From: Apostichopus japonicus
Taxonomy: Eukaryota > Echinodermata > Holothuroidea > Aspidochirotida > Stichopodidae
Reading direction: 5' to 3'
Assembly (NCBI RefSeq): GCF_037975245.1
Contig: NC_092570.1
Span: 17,089,918 to 17,151,917, forward strand
Length of the DNA: 62,000 bases
Part shown: positions 11,022 through 25,900 of the stretch, one piece after another
Position numbering within the stretch: the stretch's first letter is position 1
How the letters are laid out: each line of letters starts with the position of its first letter
The notes under the pieces: model-generated
Database searches by the model: none
The model's input: the letters and a program-made list of their open reading frames with translations, nothing else
Told to the model about the DNA's origin: nothing
Translations under genes and position numbers: made by a program

Positions 11022-14000
11022 CTGAAAAGTGAAGTAAAAAGAGAGAGAGATCACATGACATTAAACATGTCACATGACATAAGACAAGACAAGAAATGAT
11101 CTAATGCCAGATTTACAGTCCGGGTATAATGTTCAGTCAAACTAGCGGAAGACTTAGGAAAAAAAAAACTGAAAAGGCTCTCAAACTTTTCAATATAGTG
11201 TTCAATCACATTCTCTGGAAGCCAAATTTGGCTAGGAGTGACAAAAAATGATTTTCTACCATAAACAGATTAAGAATACAGTAGTAGTGGTTATTAACAT
11301 CACAAGGTAAAAGACTAATTTTACCCATAATGTGACACTTTGACTTTCTAAGTGAAGAAAAAGAAAAAAATGACTGCATTTTCCATTCAAGCTTAACTTG
11401 GGAAGCCTCATGCGATACTGGATTGGGAATAATTTATCGAGTGTCAGATTCCAAATGCTACGGAAAATTGACCGAGATGCTGACACTTCGGATAGTGATA
11501 TTAAAACATGAAACTGATATATATTCGTGACTTTATGATAAGCAATTTGTAGAACAAGTCTCTACGTCATTTTGCCTGTCTGCCAGTCTTCTGTTTCTAT
11601 TCTCAATGTCGTCGCTGGAATTTTACTTTATGTTGATATGTAATTTTTTTACATGTGTTTGGTGTTACATCACATCCTTAGCAAAGGGGGAAAAAATTGT
11701 TGCTTTTTCACCTCCGGGTATTGCACACCACAGAAATGTAAACATAGCAACTTCACAGGTTCTTACAAAAAACTGTAAGAAAAATAGAGCACATACCTTT
11801 CTGTTTATGAATTTGTGTTGATTATTATTGACACAAGAAAAACCTCACAAGAGGTTATCGACACAAGAAAAAACGTTTTTCAAACAATTTATTTGGTCTC
11901 TTGAGAAGTGTCTGCTTTTGTTAAGACTGATGTATTATGTATTTCAAGTCAATTCCATGCATCATGCATGGATGGTTAAACTGTATACAACACCACCAAC
12001 ATATTCAATGTGATATAAAATACCGGCTATGGGGTTTGAAAACGGGTTTCCCCAAAAATGGATAGTGACGTAGTCTTGCTGTTAAGACCAATGACGTTCT
12101 ATTGTAATACGGTCGATACCATGCATGGATGGTTATACTGTGTTAAACAACACCGCCATATTTCACAATAGGGGGTTTGAAGACAATGGGTTTTCATCAA
12201 AAAGGAAAGTGTCATAAAACAGAAGAACCATTGTCTGGAATTTCTTAACACAAGACAATACAATTGGTGCAAGTATACTGCTGTCAGACGTTGCTGTGAA
12301 AGGTAGCGGAATATTAAATCTGCAAAACGTCAGTGAGTCATTGGTGGGTTACTTTTATATCAGATGTTGTTTCATAGCAGTATAGCAGTTTACAGGGCAA
12401 TATACAAGATATATGTTTTATTATGCACTGTTTCAACAAACACATCAGCAAAGACTTGAAGTTTTACTAATACATACTATCATTTTGCCCCCTTGCCCCC
12501 CCTCCTCATGTACAATGCAGTTTAATAGGATTACCAGTCAGCCAGCACTGGATGCTTGGTTCATAAATAACACACACAGAAGCCACCCCCCCCCCCTCCC
12601 CCACCCCTTTTTACAAATCCCTCATAAAGCAAAATAGCGCTGTCACTTACTCAACAGGGCTCCCTCGCTTCTCTTTACTTCAACTGATGGTTCCGTGGTT
12701 CTCCCCTGTACCTCTGAAGACCCTGTGATTGCAACCTAAGACCGTGATACAAGAGATTGCATATTAGAAGATGGCAACACCAGTATTCGACAACAACAAC
12801 AAGCATGTTTCCTCTTTCCTCAAATTTGCTTCAATTAAAATTTGTTGCGACGAGAAAAATCCGGATCGCATCTAAGGAGCTGATCTACTTCCGATCATTG
12901 ACCCTTTTTTTATATCCCTTTCTTTTTTCTGGTCGAGCAATCCTGAAACAAGGTAGCTTCATGTCTTTTCCTATTTTATAAACAGGAATCTTTAACTCAA
13001 TTAGGGTGTTTTAATATATAGAACTCACTAAAGGGCCATATTAATACAAAAAATCTTAAATAAAACTCACAATTCTTAGTAGACAGTTATGAGGATTGGC
13101 ACGCTTTATTAAGGTTGTACCGACTGATGTCCAAATTATGGAATTAAATGTAATATTCTAAGCTATAGAAACCACAAAACTTCTGCCATCCTAGGTTGCA
13201 ATCAACTGAAGATACCTTAAATAAGGAACACTCAATACAATATGGTGTCTTAACACAGGCTAGCACACAGGCCTACCGGTCGTAGACAAAACAGAGATAT
13301 TTTATTGGCGCATGATCTGTTGGGCAGGGCTTGCAAATTTCGATTGAAGTTTGTAGAATATAAGGACTTGTTAAAAAAATTCTGGCATATTTTATTGAGC
13401 TCGAAATGGTTACGACAGATAACTCAATAAAAAAAAATGATTATTAATATGAAAATTGCATAGAACGGTGTTATTTTCACTGAGCCTTTAGGGCAGTTAG
13501 CTGGAAAGGTTGAAGTTAAAATTTGGCAAACACACAGATTGAGACTTTAAGAACAATTCAAGTGAGATTCTGTTTTTCTTACCTCTAATTCTCTAGCCTT
13601 TCTATTTTCTTCTTCATTCTTCAACTTGGATTTTGCTTCTTTTAGTTGCTGTGGACAGAATAGAATAATTAACAATGGGCAATGAATAATTAACAATAAT
13701 CTACAATGGGCACTTAAAAAAAAATATGACTTTATGGAGAACATTTTTCATACTTTCAATAAGAATGAGTTGAAGGGCAGGTCATATTTCTCTGTGTTTT
13801 GGAGGGTTTTTTTTCAAGATACTAACGAAACAAAATAAAACATCAAATGTTTTTTTAACACACCTTTCATGATGTCAAAAGCTACTTAAATGCAAGATAA
13901 AATTGTAATACATCTATCAAAAGTGTTCCTTAAAGCAAAACATGAATGACCGGAGAAAAGAAGGAATAATCCAAACTAATTTTTGCACTTTTCAGTGTTT

Positions 14001-16897
14001 TTAGATTTTACCTGTTGCATATTCACAAATGCCAGTTGTAAAGCTTTGATCTGTGTTTCCTTCTCTTTCATGGATGCCTCCTCTCTCTTTAACGCCTCCA
14101 GCTGGGCCTTCATCTCTCTATTCTCCTTTCTCAACTCGGAAATCTCTTTGTCTTCATCTCCTTCTTCATCTGCAGGAATTGATGAGAATAAAAAGACTCT
14201 CTTCCATCAATTTCTCCATCAATATCTAAACAATTAAAAAGTCACCCTCATAATTCACAGGCTCTTCCATATCCAATTTCTTCTCTAACCGATACAAGCC
14301 CCCTACCCCCACCCCCCCCCCCCTTCCTCCCCAGTTCCTTCAAAAGTTGTGATCTGAACAAAACCCATAATTTAAAGCAGAGATTATCACCTGTTTGAGG
14401 GTATCATATCATTAAGGATTTGTTTCCCCAGATGAATGTTACCATTATGCAAATTTTTACCATCAATGTAAATTTTACCATTATGCAAAACCATTATGCA
14501 AAGTCTCAAATATTACACTGCAATAGCCTTCTCATTCTGACTAAATCTCTTGGAAGCAAAGACAGGATGCATTCTGCTTTGAAACTGCCACTATGAGTGA
14601 TTCTTGTAGAAGGATATCAAGGTTACAACACTCAAGGGAGGACTCTTGTATATAAGCTATTAATGTTGTTCTTCCATATTGAATGCTATTAAGAATGCTT
14701 CTCAACTCAGAAAGTTATGCAACTGAGTGGTACTTAACCCAGCAACCTGATCATAACAACTACAAGCCCATATTTTTTATATGCAAATTTCCATCTCACG
14801 TGGTGGGGTCCATCTGCTATGCAGGCGTTGCAAGCCAAGTGATAAAGCGTTGATACGGCTTGCAACAGGAACGTGTCAATGGCAAACATTTTAACACTGT
14901 TCCTACTCTAGTTTGATTGGCTGATGAATTCTGACATGTCGAGAATATTTTGCATTTTATTTTTAACCACTTTAGACCTTTGTCAAAAGCAGGGGTCTAA
15001 ATTTTTTTATCTTTCTTGATAATTTTCCAACAAACTACCTGACTCATCAAAATGAATTCATAGTTGGTTCTTAAAGTAATTCATTTGTGAAAACTCTTTC
15101 GCAGAAATATTCAGACTAAAAAACAAGATAAGTTTGAGATTTTGTCACACTCTTGGCACACCAAGAGAGTTACAGTTTGTCACTTTTGAAATATTACAAC
15201 CTTGTTGTCACCATTTAAAAGTAGCTATTAAGGAAACGATGTCTGGTGCTTGGAAAAAAGCTATAAAAAAGTTATATTTTAACTGACTTAACTACTTTTG
15301 CAACCACCAATTTATTTTACCAAGCCAGCTTCAACCAGCCAGTAATTTTAAATTGTAACTTCAACAAAAATTAAACATTTTTTGGAAATAAGCAGAAGAT
15401 CATATTTTTTTGCAGGTAGTTCCGTGTGACCCCATAAGAAAGACAATTTGAACAAGACAATGGACAGCTTAACAAATAGATAACAGTACGGATGATACAA
15501 CAATCATTGACCCTCCATGCCCCGATCAAAAAAAAGGCACTTTCCCCAGACACGGGATCATTTGGCCATACCTGTTTGAATTTCGGTCCCTGATTTCTCT
15601 AGCTCTGTATTAGTCTGTTCATCTTCACTTCTGATCACAGGTTCCGTATCTTTCTGTATTACGATGGTTATTTCTGGTTCGTTAACTTTTGCCCTCTTCT
15701 TGGGAGGGGCATCCTCCACCACCGGTGTTTCTACGAGTCTCTTTTCCAAAGAACTGTCGTCTTTCTCTTGTACGCTTTGCTCCGCCTCATCCGTCTTTGA
15801 TTCTGCGTCTTCGTCTTCTTCTTCTTCGTCACTCAGATCGATTATCTCTGTGATCTCATCAGATATCCCAGCCGCCGAGGTCATCACCGGTCTCGGAGGT
15901 TGCTGGTTCCAATGGGATTGTTTAGTCGGCCTCCTTCCTGCATCTTCATCCTCTGAGTCAAGCTCCATGTCGGCTTCTCCCGCCTCTTCCGGTCTAATCT
16001 CTTTCTCTTCTGTCGATCTCAAATCCTGGAAAGATACGCAGGCCCTAAAGAGTTATACGGAGGTAACACTGACTGATAGTTTAACAAATCAACTCTCTAG
16101 GCTACACCATGGAATTAAATTGGAATTCAAGTACGAGTGGGCCTAAAGCAATTACCCATTGGTCCACCGAGCTTTTACTAAAGTCTAGCTACTGCATGTT
16201 AATACTGAATGTATAAATACAATACAGTATTATGACTCACCCTGAAAGCTACGATTTGTGGATAATACGTATTTTACAGTTTATTGACATCTGCTTTTAG
16301 AAGTTACCACTTCCCCAGGCTTTAATGTTGAGACATTATGGTACAAATTAACAATATTATTATAGTCTGTGCTGAGAAGGCAAAATTTGTCTGCTTTGAA
16401 CTTGGGAGTGTTGTTGACAGGTTTATGGAAGTAATAGTTTCCTATATCGGAACTTTGGGTAACATGTGACTAATTTTATTAAATTTACATTTTAATCATT
16501 TCATTTTGTTTGGGAGTAACAAGCACCAACAAATTTTCAGTTGACCAATATTGTCACCATAGACAGTACCATGACACTAACAGACACTAAATATCATTAT
16601 CAACATCAATCTTTATCATTTTCACAATCCTGATCTCTGGCTAGAAATCTCTCACTAATTTTCAAATATCCATAGTTTACGACGAGAGAAAGGATTACTC
16701 AACTATCTGAATTTTTACTATATATATATATATATAGAGCTATAAATATATATATAGAGCTATAAATATATATATAGAGCTATAAATATATATATATATA
16801 TATATATAGAGAGCTATAAATATATATATATATATATATAGAGCTATAAATATATATTTATATATATAGCGCTATATATATAGATATATATATATAC

Positions 16898-16941
<44 letters not shown>

Positions 16942-19900
16942 CTATATATAAATATATACATATATAAATATATATATATATATGTATGCATATGGGGCAG
17001 GGTTTAACTTCAAATCAATTTACATATAAACCAATGTATAAGTGTATTTAAACTGATGGCAAACACTTTTTGTAATACAGTACAATATCTATCATTTAAC
17101 TTACTATAAGGGTGACAAGTCTCACCATACTCAACCCCAAAAATGAAAGAACCAGATTGTTTAAAGCACATGACGCCAAGGTGACTAAGCATTTATAAAC
17201 AATGAATATCGAGAAAAAAATAAAAGAAGAAATAGTAGCATTATGGCGAGAAGACCAATATCCGATGGAAATTGGGGAGGTAGTTACACCGATGCAAAAC
17301 AAAACACAATGATGTAACACATCACCTCCCCCCATCCAACCCTCCAACACCCAGATCCACACCCTCCTCAGCACCCAGATCCCACTGGGCCTAACACAAC
17401 TACCCACCTACCATTTCCAACTCAATTCGGTAGTTCGGTTATCCCTCTATCGTAAATGTTATCCCCCCTCCCCTTTCCAAACCTCAAATAAATATTGAGC
17501 ATTTATTTTAAACTTGAAGAGCGTGGCAACAAGATGCATCACTTCTTACCTTGATGACCAAGGTATCTCTCCAAGGTACCACTCATTTGATCTTTCCCAA
17601 GACAGCCTATACCTTGGACTGAGACTTACCTCTTGTCTGGGTACCTTCGCCAGGCTGCTGGATCCGAGACGATCTCTCCGATGTCAGTTTATTTCCATGT
17701 CTGACGTTTGGCGTTCTCCCAGATAAGCTAAATTATAAGCTTAATTATACGCATAACCATGAAATCATGTGCTTATGATCAAATAATTAACAGTTCACAT
17801 AATCTTCCAAATTTTTTGTTTTGTTTAATATACTCATCTCTCACCTGATCTGGTCCAGATGGCCATTTTATCCTAAGCTTGAAAACACCATCAAAATCTA
17901 TCTCAGATGGGGAATATTTTTGAAGACAATTCTTGTGACAACATGATCATCTTTGCATCAAATTTTTAAACTACGGGAGAGACAACCAAGATTTGGTCTC
18001 CTAGGAGCATAGGTCACAGGCAGTAACATATTTGTGTTTTAGAAAAATGGCTCAAGCAGTTTCAACTAAAGTAATAAGCTGTTAAACAAAGTAAAATAGG
18101 TAACTAAAACTGGAAAATGTAGGTAAATATTAAAGGGGGCACTTCTTTTGGTAGGCTGAATGAACTAGCAGTGATCTTCAAGCAAAAAAAAAGGGAACAA
18201 AAGGCTAGTGTTAACAGAAACCCAGTGTGCCAGCTACCTTTTAATCTATGGGAGAAGGGTGGTCCTAGCAAGGTCTTGCACCAGATGAAGGGGGTAAAAA
18301 GAAGTTATCTACTAACTAAGAGCTCTAAAAATGAAGAATTTTAGAGAGAAGGCATAGCAGTCCTGGTTTGTACCACATTGTGGCATTTTTCATTTCATTT
18401 TAATTCAAATTATATCATTTTCTCATGCCTTTGAAATTTAGATTGGATTATTGCATGTGACAAGAGTTGCTTCTCTCCAAATAGAAGAAAAGTTTGCAAT
18501 CCCGAAAGCCACTGATGAAAGGTTGTTTATAAGATGAGGACGATTATCAATGTCCCTCAACCATGTTGCCACACTTTCTGCTTAAATTGCTGAATTTTTA
18601 AAACATCTTCACCAAATTAAGTTCTACTATTTTCATATTCTTGAATTGTCACAATTTATGAAATCTTTTTCTTAAAGGGATATATTTCTGGAAAAACCCC
18701 AAAACAATTTTGCCGAGCAGTACAAACCATCGACTGTTTCATGCCTTTTCACTGTACTGACTTTACCTTCACAGCTCGACTCCACTGGTCCAAACTTTTC
18801 CTCTGAGCTTTCGTGAAATGGTCCCAAACCTTTTTCTTAGCTGCGCTTGTGAAGACTTGCTCGATGAGTGTTACTGTCGGGGAGATATAACATTCAGCTG
18901 CTCTTATCAATGAGCACTAGCAACGACGAAAACATACAAACCAAAGATCGAGACCGCAGCTGTCTCCATGGTGATGCGTAACACCAGAGAAACTCTGAGA
19001 GCCTGATACCTTACAGGTACTCCTCCTCCTCCTCCTCCTCCTCACCTGAACTTAAAAACCCTCTTTAAGAATGGCCGATATGAAATGTCTCGAGACTGCC
19101 AAACGCAGTGTACAAAAATGGAAAAAAAATGGACAGTTATTGCACAGAAAAAACAACAACAAAAAACCTACATTAATTTGATCAATATTCTTCTTACTTA
19201 TTTGTTGTTTTTTGTGATGAAATTTCTACTGTACTGGACTACTACTGCTGTTTTTTTCTTCTTCACCATTCACACAACATGTTTGTGTGTCGTTACTATC
19301 CTTGCATGTTGTACAATCACTGAGAGCGACGTCGCTGTGTAATAAAGGCGTGGTCTGTTACAACCAATGGCATCTCTCGTTTGTATGCCCTCTGTCATGC
19401 GCGGACAATCTTTCATCGACCGACCGATACCATACAAAACTAGAAACCACGATGGTGTGATATTGCAAGGCCTTCAGCGTAGGGACGGCATGCAGTATCA
19501 GCTATTTCCATTACACGTGAACCATATCACTGCATGTGACACTATGGTTGTCACATGAGACAGTTTTAACGACACATGTGACACTACGGCTGTCACATGG
19601 GTGGAAATTTATGGTAGCATGTGTGATACTAATATTGTCATGGCAGTTAAGGAAAAGTGTCTTTTTCCTTTCCATTACTTTCTTATGCTTTTATCCATAT
19701 TTCAGGCCATTAACTGATGGCCAACACACCATAGGACATGACCTAAAAATGGGTTCCAGACATCAGAACATTTACGTACATATTTTGGAGATTGCCAACG
19801 GAGATGGAATTATGTTTTTTCGTTGTGTATTCCAAGCGTTGATTCTGAGGGGTGGGGTCTGGTTGGTCATAACTCGGTCCTCATGAAAGATCCTGCCTTC

Positions 19901-22900
19901 TCTACCATAAACAACCAACAATATGTTTCTTTATTCCTGTATGTACTCACTTACCTGAACAATAAAAACCAATAGCTCAGCATTTGTTTATTGCTTGAAC
20001 ACACTCAAATTATTAATACTAAACCAAACCCAATTTATTCACACTGCATGACAATGCTATCCTTAGATGCTACGTACTGCTGGCTGGCTTAGAGTTACAC
20101 TGCATAACAATGCTATCCTTAGATGATACCCTGGCTTGGAGTTACTAACACTGTATGACAATGCTACCCTTAGATGCTACGTACTGCTGGCTGGCTTGGA
20201 GTTACACTGCATGACAATGCTACCCTTAGATGCTACATACTGCTGCCTGGCTAGGAGTTACTTACACTGCATGAACAATGCTACCCTTAGATGCTACGTA
20301 CTGCTGCCTGGCTTGGAGTTACTTACACTGCATGACAATGCTACCCTTAGATGCTACATACTGCTGCCTGGCTAGGAGTTACTTACACTGCATGAACAAT
20401 GCTACCCTTAGATGCTACGTACTGCTGGCTGGCTTGGAGTTACTTACACTGCATGACAATGCTACCCTTAGATGCTACATACTGCTGCCTGGCTAGGAGT
20501 TACTTACACTGCATGAACAATGCTACCCTTAGATGCTACGTACTGCTGCCTGGCTAGGAGTTACTTACACTGCATGACAATGCTACCCTTAGATGCTACA
20601 TACTGCTGCCTGGCTAGGAGTTACTTACACTGCATGAACAATGCTACCCTTAGATGCTACATACTGCTGCCTGGCTTGGAGTTACTTACACTGCATGACA
20701 ATGCTACCCTTAGATGCTACATACTGCTGCCTGGCTTGGAGTTACTTACACTGCATGAACAATGCTACCCTTAGATGCTACGTACTGCTGCCTGGCTTGG
20801 AGTTACTTACACTGCATGACAATGCTACCCTTAGATGCTACATACTGCTGCCTGGCTAGGAGTTACTTACACTGCATGAACAATGCTACCCTTAGATGCT
20901 ACGTACTGCTGCCTGGCTAGGAGTTACTTACACTGCATGACAATGCTACCCTTAGATGCTACATACTGCTGCCTGGCTAGGAGTTACTTACACTGCATGA
21001 ACAATGCTACCCTTAGATGCTACGTACTGCTGGCTGGCTTGGAGTTACTTACACTGCATGACAATGCTACCCTTAGATGCTACATACTGCTGCCTGGCTA
21101 GGAGTTACTTACACTGCATGAACAATGCTACCCTTAGATGCTACGTACTGCTGCCTGGCTAGGAGTTACTTACACTGCATGACAATGCTACCCTTAGATG
21201 CTACGTACTGCTGCCTGGCTAGGAGTTACTTACACTGCATGAACAATGCTACCCTTAGATGCTACGTACTGCTGCCTGGCTTGGAGTTACTTACACTGCA
21301 TGACAATGCTACCCTTAGATGCTACATACTGCTGCCTGGCTAGGAGTTACTTACACTGCATGAACAATGCTACCCTTAGATGCTACGTACTGCTGCCTGG
21401 CTTGGAGTTACTTACACTGCATGACAATGCTACCCTTAGATGCTACATACTGCTGCCTGGCTAGGAGTTACTTACACTGCATGAACAATGCTACCCTTAG
21501 ATGCTACGTACTGCTGCCTGGCTAGGAGTTACTTACACTGCATGACAATGCTACCCTTAGATGCTACATACTGCTGGCTGGCTTGGAGTTACTTACACTG
21601 AATGAACCATGCTACCCTTAGATGCTACGTACTGCTGGCTGGCTTGGAGTTACTTACACTGCATAACAATGCTACCCTTAGATGCTTCGTACTGCTGCCT
21701 GGCTAGGAGTTACTTACACTGCATGACAATGCTACCCTTAGATGCTACATACTGCTGCCTGGCTTGGAGTTACTTACACTGCATGACAATGCTACCCTTA
21801 GATGCTACATACTGCTGCCTGGCTTGGAGTTACTTACACTGCATAACACTGCTATACTAAGATGCTATGTACTGCTGCCTGACTTGGAGTTACTTACACT
21901 GCATGACAATGCTATCCTTAGATGCTACATACTGCTGCCTGGCTAGGAGTTACTTACACTGCATGACAATGCTATCCTTAGATGCTACATACTGCTGCCT
22001 GGCTTGGTTAAAGATTTCTTCAACTTGGATCTTGTCATTTTGAAGTCTCTTCACATGGCTGAAGAAGGAAGATATAATCAAACAGCATTACAAGCACTGT
22101 ACAGTAGCAAATCAAATCATGACATATTAAACTTATAAACACATCTCAAATACACAAGAAAGCTATGGGACAATTCCTAAAAATCTACGGAGGCCGGTTT
22201 GCATTGATTTCATTTACGACTTGAAAAACCAAAACTGTCAAAACCTCATCTCCTGCATAACCATGACAACCAAATATAAGTATTTGCTCCTCCATCATGT
22301 ATACAAACATCTGATTCATTTGAATATGAGGTTATGTCCAATCAACACAGCGTCAGATAGTACATGTTACTATGTGTTGCCGTAAAGTGGTGTAGCTCCT
22401 TTGTCCATATCATGCTTAATCAATGAAGCGTTGCAATTATTAAATGAAAGTCCATTTCACAGGCCATAGAAGAATATAGTATTTATTAAGTCCGTGTTCA
22501 TTGGAAAGTCACACAATTAGTGGAATTTGTGTATAGGCGTGGCCGCTATACACAAATTCAACATAATCATCATGCTTTTCAATATAGTTTCTATCCTACG
22601 ACTATAAAAGACTGGAATATGCAATCCTTGGCCGTTTAGGAGAGCCCTAGTCTTGAGGTGTTTAAGACAAGATTGCCCACGAATTATTATTAGCACTGCT
22701 GCGCTGCGCACCAACATCCTTGTTATGATACCCAAGAGGGGTTTTTAACGAGTACCTAACAGAAACAGAAGATCAACATGTTCAGTTTCACAGGGCTCTG
22801 TATTGTAGATTACTTTAAATCTCAGCCTTAGATATCCGTATATGACTAATGATACATACACCGAGCTAATATTCCGAAAGTACCATACCTATTTGTGAGT

Positions 22901-25900
22901 GAGATGAGACGATAAAAGGTACTCGCTGTTTTCTTGGTGCAATGTCCTCTCTCCAACCAGGTTATCAGAATGTTCACACAGCCTCCTGCGATATTTTCTC
23001 CTGAATTGAAGGGAGAAAAAATGGAAAACATTAAGCTTCCAACAAGGCTGTAAGCGTCATTCCTGTCTGAGGTATAAAAGACGAGCCTCAAAGTTTCGTA
23101 AATGTGAAAGAAGACAAGGAATGAACCACTTCAGTATCAGTTCAGTATAAAAACTTGAGGATACCATTTAAAAGACAACTAATTTACCAATAAATAAGAA
23201 TGTGATGCATGTAAATTATAATCCGTTCTATAAATATTTTTTGGTTCTTTTTCGATGGATCAATGCCAGAGTAGAGGAATTGACCGTCTCATAGATGAAT
23301 ACAAAATTATGCATATACATATTTATTTTGTTAACAAAAATATAACTCAAAAGTTAATATTTTATGTTTAGTTGAAATAACTAATTAATTTCTATAATAT
23401 TTCTATAATATTCTATAAAATTTCTATAATATTTCTGTAATATGTCTTTAGTTGATTAACTTCCATAGTGTTCCCACCTTTGATTCTTTTGGTCACTAAT
23501 TTATTTCTATAATTTATTTCTATAATATTTCTGTAATATTTCTATAATATTTCTGTAATATAATATGTCTATATTTGATTAACTTCCATAGTCTTCCCAC
23601 ATTGATTCTTTCAGTCACTAATTTATATTTCTATAATATTTCTGTAATATTTCTATAATATTCCTGTAATATTTCTATAATATGTCTTTATTTGATTGAC
23701 TTCCATAGTCTTCCCCACCTTTGATTCTTTCCGTCACTTCATCTATAAATGCTCTGGTGAAGTCCACAATGGGTATCTCCTCGCTCGCCGCTTCGTGTTG
23801 CAGCTCTCTCATTATGCGGCGCTGTTCCAGTTCGTAGTCTCGTAGATCGTTCGGATTCTGTACGTAGTCTACCAGCACCATTCCACTGAACGCTCGAGAT
23901 TTATTGTTGTTTACACAGATGTGCATGCCTGACGAAAAAACAAAGAGAAAACACTAACAGAGAAAGCAGAAGAGAACAGGACCTCACACTATAGTGCTCG
24001 AATCGGATCACAACTTACCAACTATGGTCTTAATTTCTTAAGAACAACCAGTGAAAAAATTGAACTTTTGGTCAGAATGACAGTACTTCAACACCTTCAA
24101 CTGTTATCGTAAACCGGTTACCTGGTTTTGAAAACCTTGCCAAATTTCTTGTGCAAGTTTACTTGTAGTGGTGAGTTCCCACTCTTATTTGCAAAAGTGG
24201 GAAACGGGGCTCCCTTGATACTAAAGGAAACCTCACAATGGAATGAAAATCAAACATTCTGCTGTTTTCTCATTTTTTTTATTTTTTTATAAAACACTTA
24301 ACATCGTTTCAATATCTTGCTGTTCTGCTCTTTATATTTTTTTTATTGCACTATATTTTCCCTTTTATCTTTTGCATCTTGAACTCCTGGACTGTGTAAA
24401 TTTCCAACAAATCTGGTCTGGCTGGTTCGTAAGTTTTTCCAAAGTTGCCTGCAATACGTTATGACCAGGGGGGTAGGAGCCAGAGGGGGAGCTGTCTTTT
24501 GGATATCTTAAGCCTTTGTTAAGTTTAATATCTTATTTTAATTATTTATTTTAGTCTGTACATGCTATTTTTAAAATGGCATCCCATATCTTTTTGTAGC
24601 ACGGTTAACAATAGACAATCTCAATAAATAAAAAATCAATGTTGCAGCGCACAATAATAGTGTTGATAGCATACTAACACAAAATATATACTTAGGTGAT
24701 ATGACAGGTGTTCATCGGTTCATAGTATAACGAGTGGTGGTTGTGGAATGAGAAAGTGTCCCTCTGATGTTGTGCCCCACACTTTTTGGAAGCTTCCTAC
24801 CCCCTTGGTATGACCATGTTACTTGGGAGCATTCAAACTGTATCCCTTCCTGTGGTTGGGTGGGGTGCAATTGTTCAGGTATTGACAGCACGGCTCAAAG
24901 CATGGCCGTCAGGTCGTTTTACTCTCTTTATTCACCTTATTCTACCTTAGCAATGTGTCAATATTCAGCTCGTAAGTTGGTTCAAACCTTACAACAGATG
25001 CTCGAAAGCCTCCCAGACACGCTCGAGTGCAGGAGGCAAAGTTAACATTACCAAGTCAGTGAACAACCATCTATCTTTCTGTTCATATTAAATATTCTTT
25101 TTACATTAAGTAACAAACAATTTGTGAATGCAAATTTCTTTTGTGGCGAGTTAACAGAGCAAAAGAGACAAAGTTTTTTTGTAAGAAACAAAAATATTTT
25201 ACCATGAAGAGAAAATATCCTGTCAATGGAAACTTGATCACGGAATCTGACCTGGCAGAACGGCCCGTTTGACCTTTCAAATGAGTCCACTGACCCGGCG
25301 ACCCTTTCACAGAGATCAACTAGCATCTCTCCTGTGACTTTAAAAGGTACTTCTGCGAAAATGACCGTTTTACAGCCAACTGGTCTCTCACTTGGTAAAG
25401 GAGTAGCTGGAAAAAAAAAGAAAAAAAAAATTCTCATGAATTAATCATTCAACTGGTAGCAATTATCATCTGCGTACTGTTAAGAAAACCTATTTTTGGT
25501 GACTGTTTGACAAATCTTCTGTAGCCTTGCGGAACCCAACATTCAACAATTTTTCGTCCAGTGCCGTCTTTTGAAAAATTTGTTTCTCTTTGAAGTCCTA
25601 GATATTTATTTTAACTATTTTAATATCAGATTATCTACAGCGATGACTAAAGGATTCCTGTTTGTGAAAATACACAGGGGAACCAATCTACCGGTGTGGA
25701 AAGGCTCTCACCTTGTAAGATGTTAAGCACATGCGTTTGTCATTGCCAATCAAAAAGAGCCACAGTATTACAGTACAAATGAACATTATAAATTAATCCG
25801 AAATTAATTAAATTATGAACAAATACACTAGAAGATACCTGACCAGTTGTAGTGTCATATCCAGTTTTCAGAGCACTCGTATTGTCAGTACGAGCAGTAT

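Noticed and set aside
15664-16146. 160-codon plus-strand Ser-rich ORF
   Set aside because: It is a shadow of ENOX exon 8; the Glu/Asp codons read as Ser/Ser on the other strand.
17625-17735. Minus-strand segment with strong donor AGAG|GTAAGT and an open frame
   Set aside because: Its phases (2 in, 1 out) do not fit between ENOX exons 7 and 8, and the other frames have stops.
20136-21946. Series of plus-strand ORFs with repeated [10 protein letters not shown] / [14 protein letters not shown] peptides
   Set aside because: They are translations of the 60/61-bp array, shift frame every 121 bp and run antisense to ENOX.
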